The notes under the pieces were generated by a model that did not search any database, had not been told where the DNA came from, and worked only from the letters and a program-made list of their open reading frames with translations. Below are positions 1-9,710 of a stretch of 64,000 nt of DNA, piece after piece. Source of the DNA: Actinomycetes bacterium (GTDB taxonomy: Bacteria; Actinomycetota; Actinomycetes; Propionibacteriales; Propionibacteriaceae); the NCBI GenBank assembly GCA_023458095.1, contig JAEXAS010000004.1:62001-126000 (forward strand), given 5' to 3'. Every line of letters begins with the position of its first letter. Position 1 is the stretch's first letter. The translations under genes and the position numbers were made by a program.

Positions 1-800
<800 letters not shown>

Positions 801-804
<4 letters not shown>

Positions 805-1727
805 GCCCTCAACTAATCCTTGCCTGGGCCTTCATCGGCGTCGGCAGCGTCATCGTCTTCGTGCTGATGCTGCTGCCTACCCACAAGGTCGCGCTGGAGC
901 GGCGCCGCTTCGGTGCGGCAGAAGGCACCAGCAACCTCACCCGGATCGCCGATCGGGCAACCGCAGCCGTGGAACGCCTGCTGGCTGGGCGTGGCAACTC
1001 CTTCAACTCCATCTTGGAAGAAGCCGGAGTTCACACGCCGCTGAAGGACCTGGTCGTGATCGTGTTCGCGATCTGCATGGCGTTCTTTGCTCTCGGCTTG
1101 GTGCTGGGCAACCCGTTGCTGGGTTTCCTGTTGGCCGTGGCGACGCCGATTGTCGCGCGACTCCTGCTGTCCTTCATGGCCGGACGGCGCCGCAGCAAGT
1201 TCGAGTCCCAACTCGATGAAACCCTGCAGATGATGGCCGGCAGCCTGCGCGCCGGGTACAGCCTGCCGCAGGCCTTGGCCACCATCGGCCAGGAAGGCGC
1301 GCCGCCGACCTCCTTGGAGTTTGCTCGCGTCACCAACGAGGTCCGGGTGGGACGTCCCTTGCCGGATGCTCTGGATGATGTCGCTGAGCGGATGCGCAAC
1401 GAGGACTTCTACTGGGTCACTCAGGCCATCGGTATCAACCGCGAAGTGGGCGGCAACCTTGCCGACGTGCTCGATGGGGTCAGCAAGACGATCCGGCAGC
1501 GGGCGGAGATCCGCGGTCAGGTGAAGTCGCTGGCTGCAGACGGCCAACTGTCGGCCATCATCTTGATGGCGCTGCCGTTCGTGGTGGCGATCTTCTTGAT
1601 GATCGCCAGTCCCAAGTACATCGGCCAGATGATCAGTCCGCTGGGCTTCATCATGCTCGCCGTCGGCGCGGTCATGATGATCATCGGTGGCATCTGGCTG
1701 TACAAGATCATCAACTTGAAGTTCTAG
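801..1727 (+). CDS. tadB: Tad pilus inner-membrane protein TadB
   Basis: Type II/IV secretion system F-domain protein that forms the membrane platform of the Tad pilus with TadC. The translation has an N-terminal membrane helix, paired helices around residues 80-120, the T2SSF core (LDETLQMMAGSLRAGYSLPQ, then REVGGNLADVLDGVSKTIRQ) and two C-terminal membrane helices. I prefer GTG at 801 because it overlaps the tadA stop as GTGA and has GGGAG at about 790-794; an in-frame GTG at 789 adds only four residues. It is co-transcribed with tadA and tadC. Confidence 0.93.
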
Positions 1728-1737
1728 GAGGAGCGCC

Positions 1738-2634
1738 ATGAATCCCATATTCGCACTCGGTCTGCTCCTCGCTGCCGCAGGCATGGGCCTGCTGTGGTGG
1801 CTGGTCTTGGGCGGTGCCACCAGTGGGCGCCGTCAGGTCCTGGCCAACCTGAATCGCGACATCCAGGCCACCGACACCGCCGCTCAAGGTGAACAGGCTC
1901 AGTCCGAACTGGCCGAGGCGCTGCGCCGCCGCACCCCGCCGGGGCTGGTCAAGAACCTGAATAAGCTGTGGGCCGCCGCCGGTCGCCCGGACGCCTGGCC
2001 CGTGGACCGGGTGCTCTCGACCAAGTTCCTGCTCGGCGTCGCCGGCATCGTTCTGGCGATGCTGCTGATCATCAACGGCCGCGACGTCAAGAGCATTCTC
2101 TTTGGGGCGATCATCGTGGCTGCCCTGTTCTTCCTGCCCGATCTGCTGCTCTACAACACCGGAATGAAGCGCAAAGAGGCCATCGCGTTCCAGCTCCCCG
2201 ACACCCTCGACCAGATGAGCATCGCGGTCAACGCCGGTCTGGGCTTCGACGCCGCAATGAGCCGTGTCGCCCGCAACGGACGTGGCGAGCTCTCCGCAGA
2301 ACTGGTGCGCACACTGCAAGACATTCAGGTCGGCATGCCCCGCCGAGATGCCTATGACGACCTCGCCGAGCGCACCAAGGTTCCCAAGCTGGAACGGTTC
2401 GTTCGCGCCGTGATTCAGGGCGAGGCCTACGGCATCGCACTCTCGGACGTCCTGCAGGCTCAGGCCGAGGAACTTCGCATGGAACGCAAACAGGACGCCG
2501 AACGACGCGCCATGCAGATCCCGGTGAAGGTGATCTTCCCGCTGCTGCTGTTTATCATGCCGGCTATGTTCATCGTCGTGATCGGCCCCGGCGTGCTTCA
2601 GATCATCAAGGCGTTCGGCGGCGGCGGGTTCTGA
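1738..2634 (+). CDS. tadC: Tad pilus inner-membrane protein TadC
   Basis: Second F-domain platform protein of the Tad pilus. It is 298 residues long with an N-terminal membrane helix, a pair of helices near residues 100-140, the T2SSF core (LPDTLDQMSIAVNAGLGFDA, then QGEAYGIALSDVLQAQAEEL) and C-terminal hydrophobic helices. An AGGAGG-type ribosome site lies 6-7 nt before the ATG, just after the tadB stop. Its size and its place behind tadB fit TadC. Confidence 0.92.
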   Translation: MNPIFALGLLLAAAGMGLLWWLVLGGATSGRRQVLANLNRDIQATDTAAQGEQAQSELAEALRRRTPPGLVKNLNKLWAAAGRPDAWPVDRVLSTKFLLGVAGIVLAMLLIINGRDVKSILFGAIIVAALFFLPDLLLYNTGMKRKEAIAFQLPDTLDQMSIAVNAGLGFDAAMSRVARNGRGELSAELVRTLQDIQVGMPRRDAYDDLAERTKVPKLERFVRAVIQGEAYGIALSDVLQAQAEELRMERKQDAERRAMQIPVKVIFPLLLFIMPAMFIVVIGPGVLQIIKAFGGGGF

Positions 2635-2639
2635 GCGCC

Positions 2640-3284
2640 GTGAACCTGGTCGCAATCACGGTCTTCGCCGTGGTCGCCGGAGTTGCTGCGGCGGCACTCA
2701 ACCCGTTCATGCGGGCGCAGTTCGAGAACCAGAATCGGCTCTCGCGCAGTTGGCTGCAGGTTCCGATCGCTGTGGTCCTGGGCGGGTTGGCCGGCTGTGC
2801 TGATTCGTTGCCGCAACAGGTGACCTTCGTGGTGCTGGCCGTGGCGTCCGCGCTGCTCATCGTGATCGACCTCAGCGAGTGGCGGCTGCCCGATGTGATC
2901 GTGTTACCGCTCTATGCAGTGCTCGGGCTGGGACTCACCGTCGCGGCGTGGATCGATCAGAGCTGGTCAGCCCTGCTGTCGGCCGGCATCGGTGCGGTGG
3001 TCATGTTCGTGCTGTTCTTCGTGATGGCCGCCTTCGCCCGCGACCTGGGCTTCGGTGACGTGAAACTGGCCGGTGTCGTGGGCGGTTTCCTGGGTTGGTT
3101 CGGCCTGGCCGAGTCCGTGGCCGGATTCTTCTTCGCTTGGGCACTGATGGCGCTGGTCTCGGTGGTGCTGTTGATCCTGCGTCGGATCAACACCAAGGCA
3201 TCGCTACCCTTCGGTCCCTACCTGATCGTTGGCGCGGTGATCGGGGTCCTGGTCGGCCCCACCATGTTGCCCACCTTGGCCTGA
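2640..3284 (+). CDS. Prepilin peptidase, type IV leader peptidase family (A24)
   Basis: Membrane aspartyl protease predicted to process Flp/Tad prepilins. The protein is almost all membrane helices. It shows the two Asp-containing sites of the family: LIVIDLSEWRLPD (about residue 80) and GFGDVKLAGVVGGFLGW (about residue 139). At 214 residues it lacks the N-terminal methyltransferase domain of PilD and resembles TadV/CpaA-type enzymes. It starts with GTG 5 bases after the tadC stop, so it belongs to the Tad operon. It converges on the universal stress gene. Confidence 0.88.
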   Translation: MNLVAITVFAVVAGVAAAALNPFMRAQFENQNRLSRSWLQVPIAVVLGGLAGCADSLPQQVTFVVLAVASALLIVIDLSEWRLPDVIVLPLYAVLGLGLTVAAWIDQSWSALLSAGIGAVVMFVLFFVMAAFARDLGFGDVKLAGVVGGFLGWFGLAESVAGFFFAWALMALVSVVLLILRRINTKASLPFGPYLIVGAVIGVLVGPTMLPTLA

Positions 3285-3290
3285 CCCCGC

Positions 3291-3749
3291 TCACACCCTC
3301 GCTTCCGGAGCGGTTCGCCGCACGACCACCACATCACAGTGCGCATGTTCGACGACCTCCCCGGACACCGACCCCAGCAGCAGGCCTGCGAAACCACCCC
3401 GTCCGCGACTGCCCACGACCACGAGGCGGGCAGCTTCGGAGGCCTTGACCAGTTCCCGCCCGGCGGCGCCGTGTGGAACCTCCAAGGTCACCGTCACCTG
3501 CGGGTATTCGGCGAGGATCGGGGCCACCTGCGTGCGCAATTGCTCCAGGACCTCGGCGGCGAAATCCTCCACCGGCGGGACGTATCCGGGCTCCCAGGTG
3601 CGCGGACGCGGTGCCGTGCTGACGGTCCAGGCTCGAACCACCTGAAGCGGAGCATGGAGTTGATCGGCCAACCACAGCCCGCGACGCAGGGCATGCTTGG
3701 CGAACTCGGAGTCGTCGTAGCCGACGACGATGGCGCCGTTGTCGTCCAT
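3291..3749 (-). CDS. Universal stress protein (UspA family)
   Basis: Single-domain Usp of 152 residues, a cytoplasmic nucleotide-binding stress protein. It starts with the typical beta strand and turn IVVGYDDSEFAKHALR and ends with the ATP-binding motif G-x2-G-x9-GS (GSRGRGGFAGLLLGSVS), so it is probably of the ATP-binding type. The gene seems to be leaderless: TAGCAT stands 6 nt before the ATG. It is divergent from rocD. Confidence 0.92.
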   Translation of the reverse strand: MDDNGAIVVGYDDSEFAKHALRRGLWLADQLHAPLQVVRAWTVSTAPRPRTWEPGYVPPVEDFAAEVLEQLRTQVAPILAEYPQVTVTLEVPHGAAGRELVKASEAARLVVVGSRGRGGFAGLLLGSVSGEVVEHAHCDVVVVRRTAPEARV

Positions 3750-3753
3750 GACC

Positions 3754-3813
3754 TGATGCTAGCCGCCGTACTGGTAGATGCACAGCGCCCGCAGATGCGG
3801 GAGGCTAGCATCA
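3754..3813. promoter_or_regulatory. Divergent usp/rocD promoter region with an 11-bp inverted repeat
   Basis: The perfect inverted repeat TGATGCTAGCC (3754-3764) / GGCTAGCATCA (3803-3813) brackets the intergenic region. Each arm contains a TAGCAT hexamer reading outward: one is the -10 of the leaderless usp gene (3756-3761, 6 nt before its ATG), the other lies 20 nt before the rocD ATG. This may be simple symmetry of two outward promoters or a shared operator. Confidence 0.5.
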
Positions 3814-3831
3814 GAATCGGAGGTACCCGGC

Positions 3832-5067
3832 ATGACCGACCCGCGCCTGAGCACCGCTCAGCAGCAATCCATCGCCCGTATCGAAACCTACGGTGCCCAC
3901 AACTATCACCCGCTTCCGGTGTCGATCAGCAGCGGGTCGGGAGCCTGGCTCACCGATGTGGACGGCAACCGCTATCTGGACTTCCTCTCCGCCTACTCGG
4001 CAGTGAACTTCGGCCATTCCCATCCGGCGCTGGTCCGCGCGGCCACCGAGCAACTGAGCCGGCTGGCGATCACCTCCCGTGCGGTCTATGCCGACAATCT
4101 GGGCCCCTTCCTGGAAGCACTGAGCGGCCTGTGCGGCAAGGACATGGCGCTGCCGATGAACACCGGAGTCGAGGCGGTGGAGTCAGCCCTGAAGATCGCC
4201 CGCAAGTGGGGCTACCAGGTCAAGGGCGTTCCGGAGGGTCAAGCCTCCATCATCGTGATGGACCAGAACTTCCATGGACGCACCATCAGTGTCGTCTCGT
4301 TCAGTAGCGACTCGGTGGCCACGAAGGACTTCGGGCCGTTCACCCCGGGTTTCGTCGCCGTCCCCTTCGGCGATCTGGACGCCATGGCCGCAGCCATCGA
4401 CGACACCACCGTGGCGATCCTGGTCGAGCCGATCCAAGGCGAGGCCGGCGTCGTCCCGGCACCACCGGGCTATCTGGCCGGAGTACGCGAGCTGGCGACG
4501 CGACACCGGGTGCTCATGATCGCCGACGAGATCCAGTCCGGGCTGGGACGCACCGGCACCACCTTCTACTGCGAGCAGGTCGGCGTGGTCCCTGACCTGT
4601 ATCTCTTGGGCAAGGCCCTCGGCGGTGCGATCCTGCCGATCTCAGCCGTCGTGGGAGACGCCGAGGTCATGGGAGTGCTGCGCCCGGGCGAACACGGATC
4701 GACGTTCGGTGGAAACCCGCTCGCGGCCGCGGTGGGCCTGGCAGTCGTGGAGTTGCTGCAGACCGGCGATATGCAGGCCCGTTCTCGTGAACTGGGCGCC
4801 CACCTGCATGCTCGCCTGCAGGAACTGCTCGGCCATGGGCTAGTCCAGGTGCGCGGTGTAGGACTGTGGGCCGGGATCGACATCGACCCCGCGCTGGGCA
4901 CCGGCCGCGACATCGGCGAACGACTCCTGACCAAGGGCGTCATCGCCAAGGACACCCACGGTCAGACGCTGCGCCTGGCTCCGCCGTTGGTGATCACCCG
5001 CGAGGAACTCGACCTCGCCATGGCGGCACTCACCGAGGCCCTGGCCGAGGCGGATGCAGCTCACTGA
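3832..5067 (+). CDS. rocD: Ornithine--oxo-acid aminotransferase
   Basis: PLP-dependent class III aminotransferase that would convert ornithine and 2-oxoglutarate to glutamate semialdehyde and glutamate. Hallmarks are GSGAWLTDVDGNRYLDFLSA at the N-terminus, NTGVEAVESALKIARKWGY, the cofactor Asp in LMIADEIQSGLGRTG, the PLP lysine in LLGKALGGA, and GEHGSTFGGNPLAAA. The length of 411 residues is normal for ornithine aminotransferase. I chose the ATG at 3832 over an upstream in-frame ATG because CGGAGG precedes it with good spacing. No arginase or other arginine catabolic gene is next to it. Confidence 0.9.
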   Translation: MTDPRLSTAQQQSIARIETYGAHNYHPLPVSISSGSGAWLTDVDGNRYLDFLSAYSAVNFGHSHPALVRAATEQLSRLAITSRAVYADNLGPFLEALSGLCGKDMALPMNTGVEAVESALKIARKWGYQVKGVPEGQASIIVMDQNFHGRTISVVSFSSDSVATKDFGPFTPGFVAVPFGDLDAMAAAIDDTTVAILVEPIQGEAGVVPAPPGYLAGVRELATRHRVLMIADEIQSGLGRTGTTFYCEQVGVVPDLYLLGKALGGAILPISAVVGDAEVMGVLRPGEHGSTFGGNPLAAAVGLAVVELLQTGDMQARSRELGAHLHARLQELLGHGLVQVRGVGLWAGIDIDPALGTGRDIGERLLTKGVIAKDTHGQTLRLAPPLVITREELDLAMAALTEALAEADAAH

Positions 5068-5082
5068 CCCAACCTGGCAGCA

Positions 5083-5835
5083 TCATCGCGACAGCGGTGA
5101 GTCCGCGCCAAGGGTGAACCCGTAGGGCAGTTCCAGCCGGTATCGCTTGAGCAGATCGGAGTCAGCCAGGAGTTCACCGGTCGGTCCGTCAGCGACGATG
5201 ACCCCGTCGGCCATGATCACCGATCGTGGGCACAGTTGCAGTGCGTAGGGCAGGTCGTGGGTGACCATCAGCATGGTGGTGTCCAATGCGGTGAGCACCT
5301 CGAAGAGCTCGCGGCGCGCAGCCGGATCGAGGTTCGATGTCGGCTCGTCCAGCACCAGGATTTCCGGACGCATCGCCAAGACCGTGGCCAGCGCCACCCG
5401 ACGTCGCTGGCCGAAAGAGAGATGGTGTGGCACGCGGTCGGCAACCTCAGGCAGTCCCACCGCGGCCAGAGCTTCGTCCACCCGCTGGCGGAGTTCAGCC
5501 CCCTTCAGCCCCAGATTCGCCGGCCCGAAGGCGACGTCCTGAGCGACGGTGGGGAGAAAGAGCTGGTCATCGGGATCCTGAAAGACGATTCCCACCCGAC
5601 GCCGGATCTCGGCGAAGTTCGGCCTGGTCACCGGCAGGCCAGAGACACTCACCGACCCCGCACCGGCGGTGAGGATTCCGTTGAGATGCAGTGCCAAGGT
5701 GGTCTTGCCCGCACCATTGGGCCCGAGCAGAGCGACCCGCTCACCTCGGTCAACTCGCAGGTTCACCCCGTAGAGGGCTTGGCGCCCATCGGGGTATGCG
5801 TAGGCCAGACCTCGGACGGCCAGCAATGCGGTCAT
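5083..5835 (-). CDS. cbiO: Energy-coupling ATPase of a cobalt/nickel ECF transporter
   Basis: ABC ATPase that drives the M-N-Q metal importer encoded upstream. It has Walker A GPNGAGKTT, the Q-loop VFQDPDDQLF, the signature LSFGQRRR, Walker B ILVLDEPTSNLD and the H-loop MVTHD. The start chosen (MTALLAVRG) overlaps the stop of the Q gene as ATGA, which indicates translational coupling; a longer reading frame upstream is unlikely. It is the last gene of a leftward operon. Confidence 0.92.
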   Translation of the reverse strand: MTALLAVRGLAYAYPDGRQALYGVNLRVDRGERVALLGPNGAGKTTLALHLNGILTAGAGSVSVSGLPVTRPNFAEIRRRVGIVFQDPDDQLFLPTVAQDVAFGPANLGLKGAELRQRVDEALAAVGLPEVADRVPHHLSFGQRRRVALATVLAMRPEILVLDEPTSNLDPAARRELFEVLTALDTTMLMVTHDLPYALQLCPRSVIMADGVIVADGPTGELLADSDLLKRYRLELPYGFTLGADSPLSR

Positions 5836-6611
5836 GCCGACAACCATGCCACGACGGTGACCGCCAAAGCTGCGCCGGGCACCAGGGCAGCGACCGCCCA
5901 CTGCTGCGGACGGGCCGCCGGTGCCGTGTGCACCGCCTCAGGCAGGGCGCCGGCATAGCCGCGGGAGAGCATTGCCAGATGCACGCGCTCACCTTGCTCG
6001 TAGGCGCGAATGAAGCCGCTGCCCACCGCGGCGCTCAGGGCACGCCAGGCCCGCGGATCCCGGGCTCGAAAACCCCGTGACTCCCGAGCGATGGCCATCT
6101 GATGCCACTGCTGCCGGATCACCTCCAGGTAGCGAACCATGAAGCCGAGAATCTCAGTCAGGGTTGCCGGCAGATGTAACCGCTGCAGCCCAGCCACAAG
6201 CTCATGGGGTCGGGTGGTGGTGGCCAAGATCAACGCGGCCAACACACTGATCGTGCTCTTGGCCACCAGCGTCGCGGCTCCCCACAGTCCGGCAATCGAC
6301 AACGGCACCCCGGCAACAGTGACGGTGGGGCCGGTGGCCAGGAAAGGCATGGCAAGGGCGAAGCCGAGGAAAGGCAGCTCGATGGCAAGGCCGCGAACCA
6401 GCCGCGACACGGGCAGGTCCGCGGCCAGTATCAGCACCACGAGCAATACCACCTGCCACAGATAGGGCCACAGCAGAGAAGGCGGGGTAGCGACCACACA
6501 ACAGACGAACCCCAGCAGCGCCAGAACCTTTACCTGCGCGGGGAGGCGGTGCAACCACCGTCCCCGCGCAGGACTCAGGCCTTCTTGGTCTTCGATCGCC
6601 CCAACAGCCAC
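5832..6611 (-). CDS. cbiQ: Cobalt/nickel ECF transporter membrane (T) component
   Basis: CbiQ-type transmembrane coupling protein of 259 residues that links the substrate-binding M protein to the ATPase. It has several hydrophobic helices and the conserved cytoplasmic coupling segment with the Ala-Arg-x-x-Arg-Gly pattern (AIARESRGFRA, then HLAMLSRGYAG). It overlaps the N gene by about 37 bases at its start and the O gene by 4 bases at its end. Confidence 0.9.
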   Translation of the reverse strand: MAVGAIEDQEGLSPARGRWLHRLPAQVKVLALLGFVCCVVATPPSLLWPYLWQVVLLVVLILAADLPVSRLVRGLAIELPFLGFALAMPFLATGPTVTVAGVPLSIAGLWGAATLVAKSTISVLAALILATTTRPHELVAGLQRLHLPATLTEILGFMVRYLEVIRQQWHQMAIARESRGFRARDPRAWRALSAAVGSGFIRAYEQGERVHLAMLSRGYAGALPEAVHTAPAARPQQWAVAALVPGAALAVTVVAWLSA

Positions 6612-6934
6612 ATCAATCCCATGCCAACAGCGAGGACCACCACGGTGCCGAACACGCCGGCCAGGCCCCCGGAGAGCCGGGCGTCAGCCACACCGGTCAC
6701 CTGGTAGTCCACGAAGGGGGAATATAGGGATGCCGCATGCTCGGTGGCCGCATCGATGAATCCCTTCTGCTCGGCAACCCACTCCAGCCCGTCAGGGGAA
6801 CTAGAGGCGTAGAAACTCACCACGCCAGCAAGCAGCAGGGTGACCACCAGGCCGATCGCCCACGCGTAGCCGCGGCGCCACCGCGAGACCGGTTGGGCAG
6901 CGGACTGGTCAGGAGTCGATTCGGCCGCGCTCAT
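6575..6934 (-). CDS. PDGLE-domain N component of the metal ECF transporter
   Basis: Small protein of 119 residues with two membrane helices (about residues 24-43 and 91-110) and a periplasmic loop that opens with SSPDGLEWVAEQKGF, the signature of PDGLE-domain subunits that accompany CbiM/NikM. This type, rather than classical CbiN, is common in nickel systems. The ATG overlaps the stop of the M gene (ATGA). The upstream extension of the frame runs inside the M gene in another frame and is not real. Confidence 0.85.
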   Translation of the reverse strand: MSAAESTPDQSAAQPVSRWRRGYAWAIGLVVTLLLAGVVSFYASSSPDGLEWVAEQKGFIDAATEHAASLYSPFVDYQVTGVADARLSGGLAGVFGTVVVLAVGMGLMWLLGRSKTKKA

Positions 6935-7620
6935 GCCGGCACCCCTTCCTTGATCGTCAGTTCGATGGGTTTGGCGATGCCTCGGGCCCCGTAGACCAGA
7001 TCTGGCCGCACCGCCAGCACGGCGGCCAGGGTCGCCGCTGTGATGAAAGCCTCTCCAATGCCGATCAGGAGATGGACGCTGCCCATGGCCACCGCCACCG
7101 TGCCGGCCGGAATCGGAACCGTGCCACCGATGGCGAACAGGGCAGCGAAAGTCAGTGCCGCGGCGGGTACCGAGACGAAGCCACCCAGGGCTCCAGCCAG
7201 GGGCACGCTGGCGAGCTTCTTGGGCAGCACCGTCATCACCAACCGGAACACACCCCAACCGACCCAGACCCCGACCAGCGCCATCAAAGTGATATTGGTC
7301 CCCAGTGCGGTGATGCCGCCATCAGCGAACAAGAACGCCTGGGTTATCAGCACCACCGTGATGCACAGCGTCGCCGTCCAGGGTCCGACCAGGATCGCCG
7401 CCAAGGCCCCGCCCAGGAGGTGCCCCGAGGTGCCTGCGGCCACGGGGAAGTTCAGCATCTGTGCGGCAAAAATGAAGGCGGCGACCAAGCCTGCCAGGGG
7501 CGCGGTGCGCTCATTGAGCTCTCGCCGTGCCCCCCGTACCGCCAGCCCAACTCCGGCCGCTGCAACCACCGCCGTGGCTGCCGAGGTCGGCAGATTCAAG
7601 AATCCATCTGGAACGTGCAT
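6931..7620 (-). CDS. cbiM: Substrate-specific component CbiM/NikM of a metal ECF transporter
   Basis: Integral membrane substrate-binding component. The mature N-terminus MHVPDGF carries the metal-binding His2 that must follow the start Met, so the start at 7620 is nearly certain. Other features are the LNFPVAAGTSGHLLGGALAAILVGPW segment with its conserved His (positions about 60-85) and six to seven hydrophobic helices. It is the first gene of the M-N-Q-O operon. A Nur-type operator lies 48 bases upstream, so the transported ion is more likely nickel than cobalt; cobalt is the alternative. Confidence 0.93.
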   Translation of the reverse strand: MHVPDGFLNLPTSAATAVVAAAGVGLAVRGARRELNERTAPLAGLVAAFIFAAQMLNFPVAAGTSGHLLGGALAAILVGPWTATLCITVVLITQAFLFADGGITALGTNITLMALVGVWVGWGVFRLVMTVLPKKLASVPLAGALGGFVSVPAAALTFAALFAIGGTVPIPAGTVAVAMGSVHLLIGIGEAFITAATLAAVLAVRPDLVYGARGIAKPIELTIKEGVPA

Positions 7621-7664
7621 TTCCCTCTCCCTCGCAGGGGCCGCTCGAACAGCCCAGAGGGACT

Positions 7665-8195
7665 CTAATGCAACTTGGTTGCAATAGGCGAGTGGGTGTG
7701 GTGATGGTGGACGATGCCTGCCTCGCCCACGGCACACTGAGCACACAATCCGGACAACGCAACGTGGGTCGCATCAAGTTCGAAGCCGTGCAGCGCGCCC
7801 ATGCGTTCGGCCACCCCCACCAACAGATCCGGCGGCAGATCGATGATGGCGCCGCACTGTCGGCACTGGGCATGCAGATGGGGACCCAGATCGCCGGTGA
7901 GGTGATACGCGGTGGCGCCGTGCCCCAGATGCACATGCTGGACTACCCCCAACTCACTGAGTGCCGCCAGCGCCCGATACACACTCGTGCGGTGAACTTT
8001 CGGTGCAATCTGGGCGACCGCCGCGGCAACCTCGTCGGTACTGAGATGGCCCGCGGTGGTCGCAAGTGCGGTCAGAACGGCCCGCCGGGGGGCGCTCATG
8101 CGCTCACCCTTGGCCCGCAGTTGGGCCGCCACGGAGTCCAGCAGCAACTGAGCGTCGGCTGGCGAACGGGTCTGTGAAAGGGCGTCGGAGGTCAC
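7665..8195 (-). CDS. Fur-family metalloregulator, probably nickel-responsive Nur
   Basis: Fur-type repressor of 176 residues. A winged helix is followed by the dimerisation region HLHAQCRQCGAIIDLP and a second CxxC (LCAQCA). A C-terminal His cluster HHHHTHSP could bind metal. The start is GTG with a likely leaderless promoter (TAGGCT 7 nt upstream). It lies directly upstream of a metal ECF operon that carries a Nur-type box, so Nur fits better than Fur or Zur. The assignment comes from context; the sensing site cannot be decided from the sequence alone. Confidence 0.8.
   Translation of the reverse strand: MTSDALSQTRSPADAQLLLDSVAAQLRAKGERMSAPRRAVLTALATTAGHLSTDEVAAAVAQIAPKVHRTSVYRALAALSELGVVQHVHLGHGATAYHLTGDLGPHLHAQCRQCGAIIDLPPDLLVGVAERMGALHGFELDATHVALSGLCAQCAVGEAGIVHHHHTHSPIATKLH
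7668..7684 (-). promoter_or_regulatory. Nur-type operator before the metal transporter
   Basis: On the + strand the site reads ATGCAA-CTTGG-TTGCAA. The nickel regulator Nur of Streptomyces is known to bind TTGCAA-N5-TTGCAA; this site differs in one base. It is 48 bases upstream of the cbiM start and overlaps the last codons of the adjoining Fur-family gene. It is inferred to repress the transporter when nickel is plentiful. Confidence 0.65.
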
Positions 8196-8414
8196 GGCAG
8201 ACAGCCTAATCCGCCACCTCCAAGACCGCTGGAACCATGCCTTCTTGTCCTCTCAATGAGCATGTCCATTCAATACTGAATTTAGTTCCCCCCCTAGCCG
8301 CTCAGGCAAAAAGAATGGCTGGTACACCCCTCCCCGTACGCATCCTGGACATGTAAGGTGACAGCACCATCGAGCCGGGCGCCGCCGCGTCCGCCTAACA
8401 GATAGGGAGCATGG
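8196..8414. promoter_or_regulatory. Intergenic region between the Fur-family gene and gltA
   Basis: Holds the leaderless promoter of the Fur-family gene (TAGGCT on the minus strand at 8203-8208) and must hold the gltA promoter. A small perfect inverted repeat ATTCA-ATAC-TGAAT (8268-8281) lies in an AT-richer patch and may be an operator. AGGGAG at about 8403-8408 is the gltA ribosome site. Confidence 0.4.
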
Positions 8415-9698
8415 ATGGCCAACGCAACTTTCAGCCGCGATGAGGTGAGCCTCGAACTCCCTCGGGTAGCCGCAACTCAGGGGAACAACGGCTACGACAT
8501 CGGCAAACTGTTGTCTGCCACCGGTGATACCACGCTGGATATCGGCTTCGCGAACACCGCGTCCTGCCGTTCGGCGATCACTTTCATTGACGGCGATGCC
8601 GGGATTCTGCGCTATCGCGGATACCCGATCGAGCAGCTCGCCGAGCAGGCAACCTTCCTCGAGGTCTCGTACCTCGTTCTCTACGGTGAGCTTCCCAACG
8701 CGGCACAGCTTGAGAAGTTCTCCAGCAACATCGCGCGCTTCCACCTTCTGGATGAGCGCCTCAAGCACATGTTCAGCTCCATGCCGCGCAAGTCGCACCC
8801 GATGCCACTGCTGGCGGCCGGCCTGAATGCTCTGTCGACCTTCGCCCAGTCGAAGTACGCCGAGCAGGGTTTCGAGGCAGAGCGGGCCACCCACATGCTG
8901 ATGGGTGCCGTGCCCACCCTGGCCGCGTACGGCTACAAGAACTCCGTGGGCGAACCGTTCCTCTATCCGGACATGTCACATTCCTACATCGAGAACTTCC
9001 TGCGGATGTCCTTCGGCCTGCCGACCGAGCCGTACCCCTTCGACGACGCCACCACGCGCGCCCTCGATGTACTGCTGATCCTGCACGCCGATCACGAGCA
9101 GAACTGCTCCACCTCGACGGTGCGCATGGTGGGCTCCTCAGGCGCGAATATCTACGTCTCGGTAGCCGCAGGCGTGAACGCGCTGTCCGGCCCGCTGCAC
9201 GGCGGCGCCAACCAGGCGGTGCTGGAGATGCTCAAGGCGATCCGCGCTTCCGGCGAGGACGTCAAGGACTACATCGCCAAGGTGAAGGACAACAAGGCCT
9301 CCACCAAGCTGATGGGCTTCGGTCACCGGATCTACAAGAACTACGATCCGCGCGCTGCCATCGTCAAGAAGCACGCCGACCAGATCCTGAGCACGCTGGT
9401 CGGCCACGACCCGCTACTGGATCTGGCCGTCGCACTGGAGGACGCAGCGCTCAGCGATCCGTACTTCCAGGAGCGCAAGCTCTACCCGAATGTGGACTTC
9501 TACACCGGATTGATCTACCAGGCCATGGGCTTCCCGCAGAACATGTTCACCGTGCTGTTCGCCCTGGGTCGTCTTCCCGGCTGGATCGCTCACTACCTGG
9601 AGCAGACCACCGATCCGACGATGAAGATCAACCGGCCCCGCCAGGTGTACGTGGGCGAGGTCGAGCGCAACTACGTCCCGTTGGACCAGCGCGCCTGA
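8415..9698 (+). CDS. gltA: Citrate synthase (type II)
   Basis: Condenses acetyl-CoA and oxaloacetate in the first TCA step. The 427 residues carry the catalytic His/His/Asp set: LHADHEQNCSTSTVR, GFGHRIYKNYDPRA and YPNVDFYTGLIY. Further family signatures are GILRYRGYPIEQLAE and SGPLHGGANQAVLEML. The length and N-terminal beta domain fit the hexameric type II enzyme. The ATG has AGGGAG upstream. A strong intrinsic terminator follows. Confidence 0.97.
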   Translation: MANATFSRDEVSLELPRVAATQGNNGYDIGKLLSATGDTTLDIGFANTASCRSAITFIDGDAGILRYRGYPIEQLAEQATFLEVSYLVLYGELPNAAQLEKFSSNIARFHLLDERLKHMFSSMPRKSHPMPLLAAGLNALSTFAQSKYAEQGFEAERATHMLMGAVPTLAAYGYKNSVGEPFLYPDMSHSYIENFLRMSFGLPTEPYPFDDATTRALDVLLILHADHEQNCSTSTVRMVGSSGANIYVSVAAGVNALSGPLHGGANQAVLEMLKAIRASGEDVKDYIAKVKDNKASTKLMGFGHRIYKNYDPRAAIVKKHADQILSTLVGHDPLLDLAVALEDAALSDPYFQERKLYPNVDFYTGLIYQAMGFPQNMFTVLFALGRLPGWIAHYLEQTTDPTMKINRPRQVYVGEVERNYVPLDQRA

Positions 9699-9710
9699 TC
9701 ACACGAGCCG

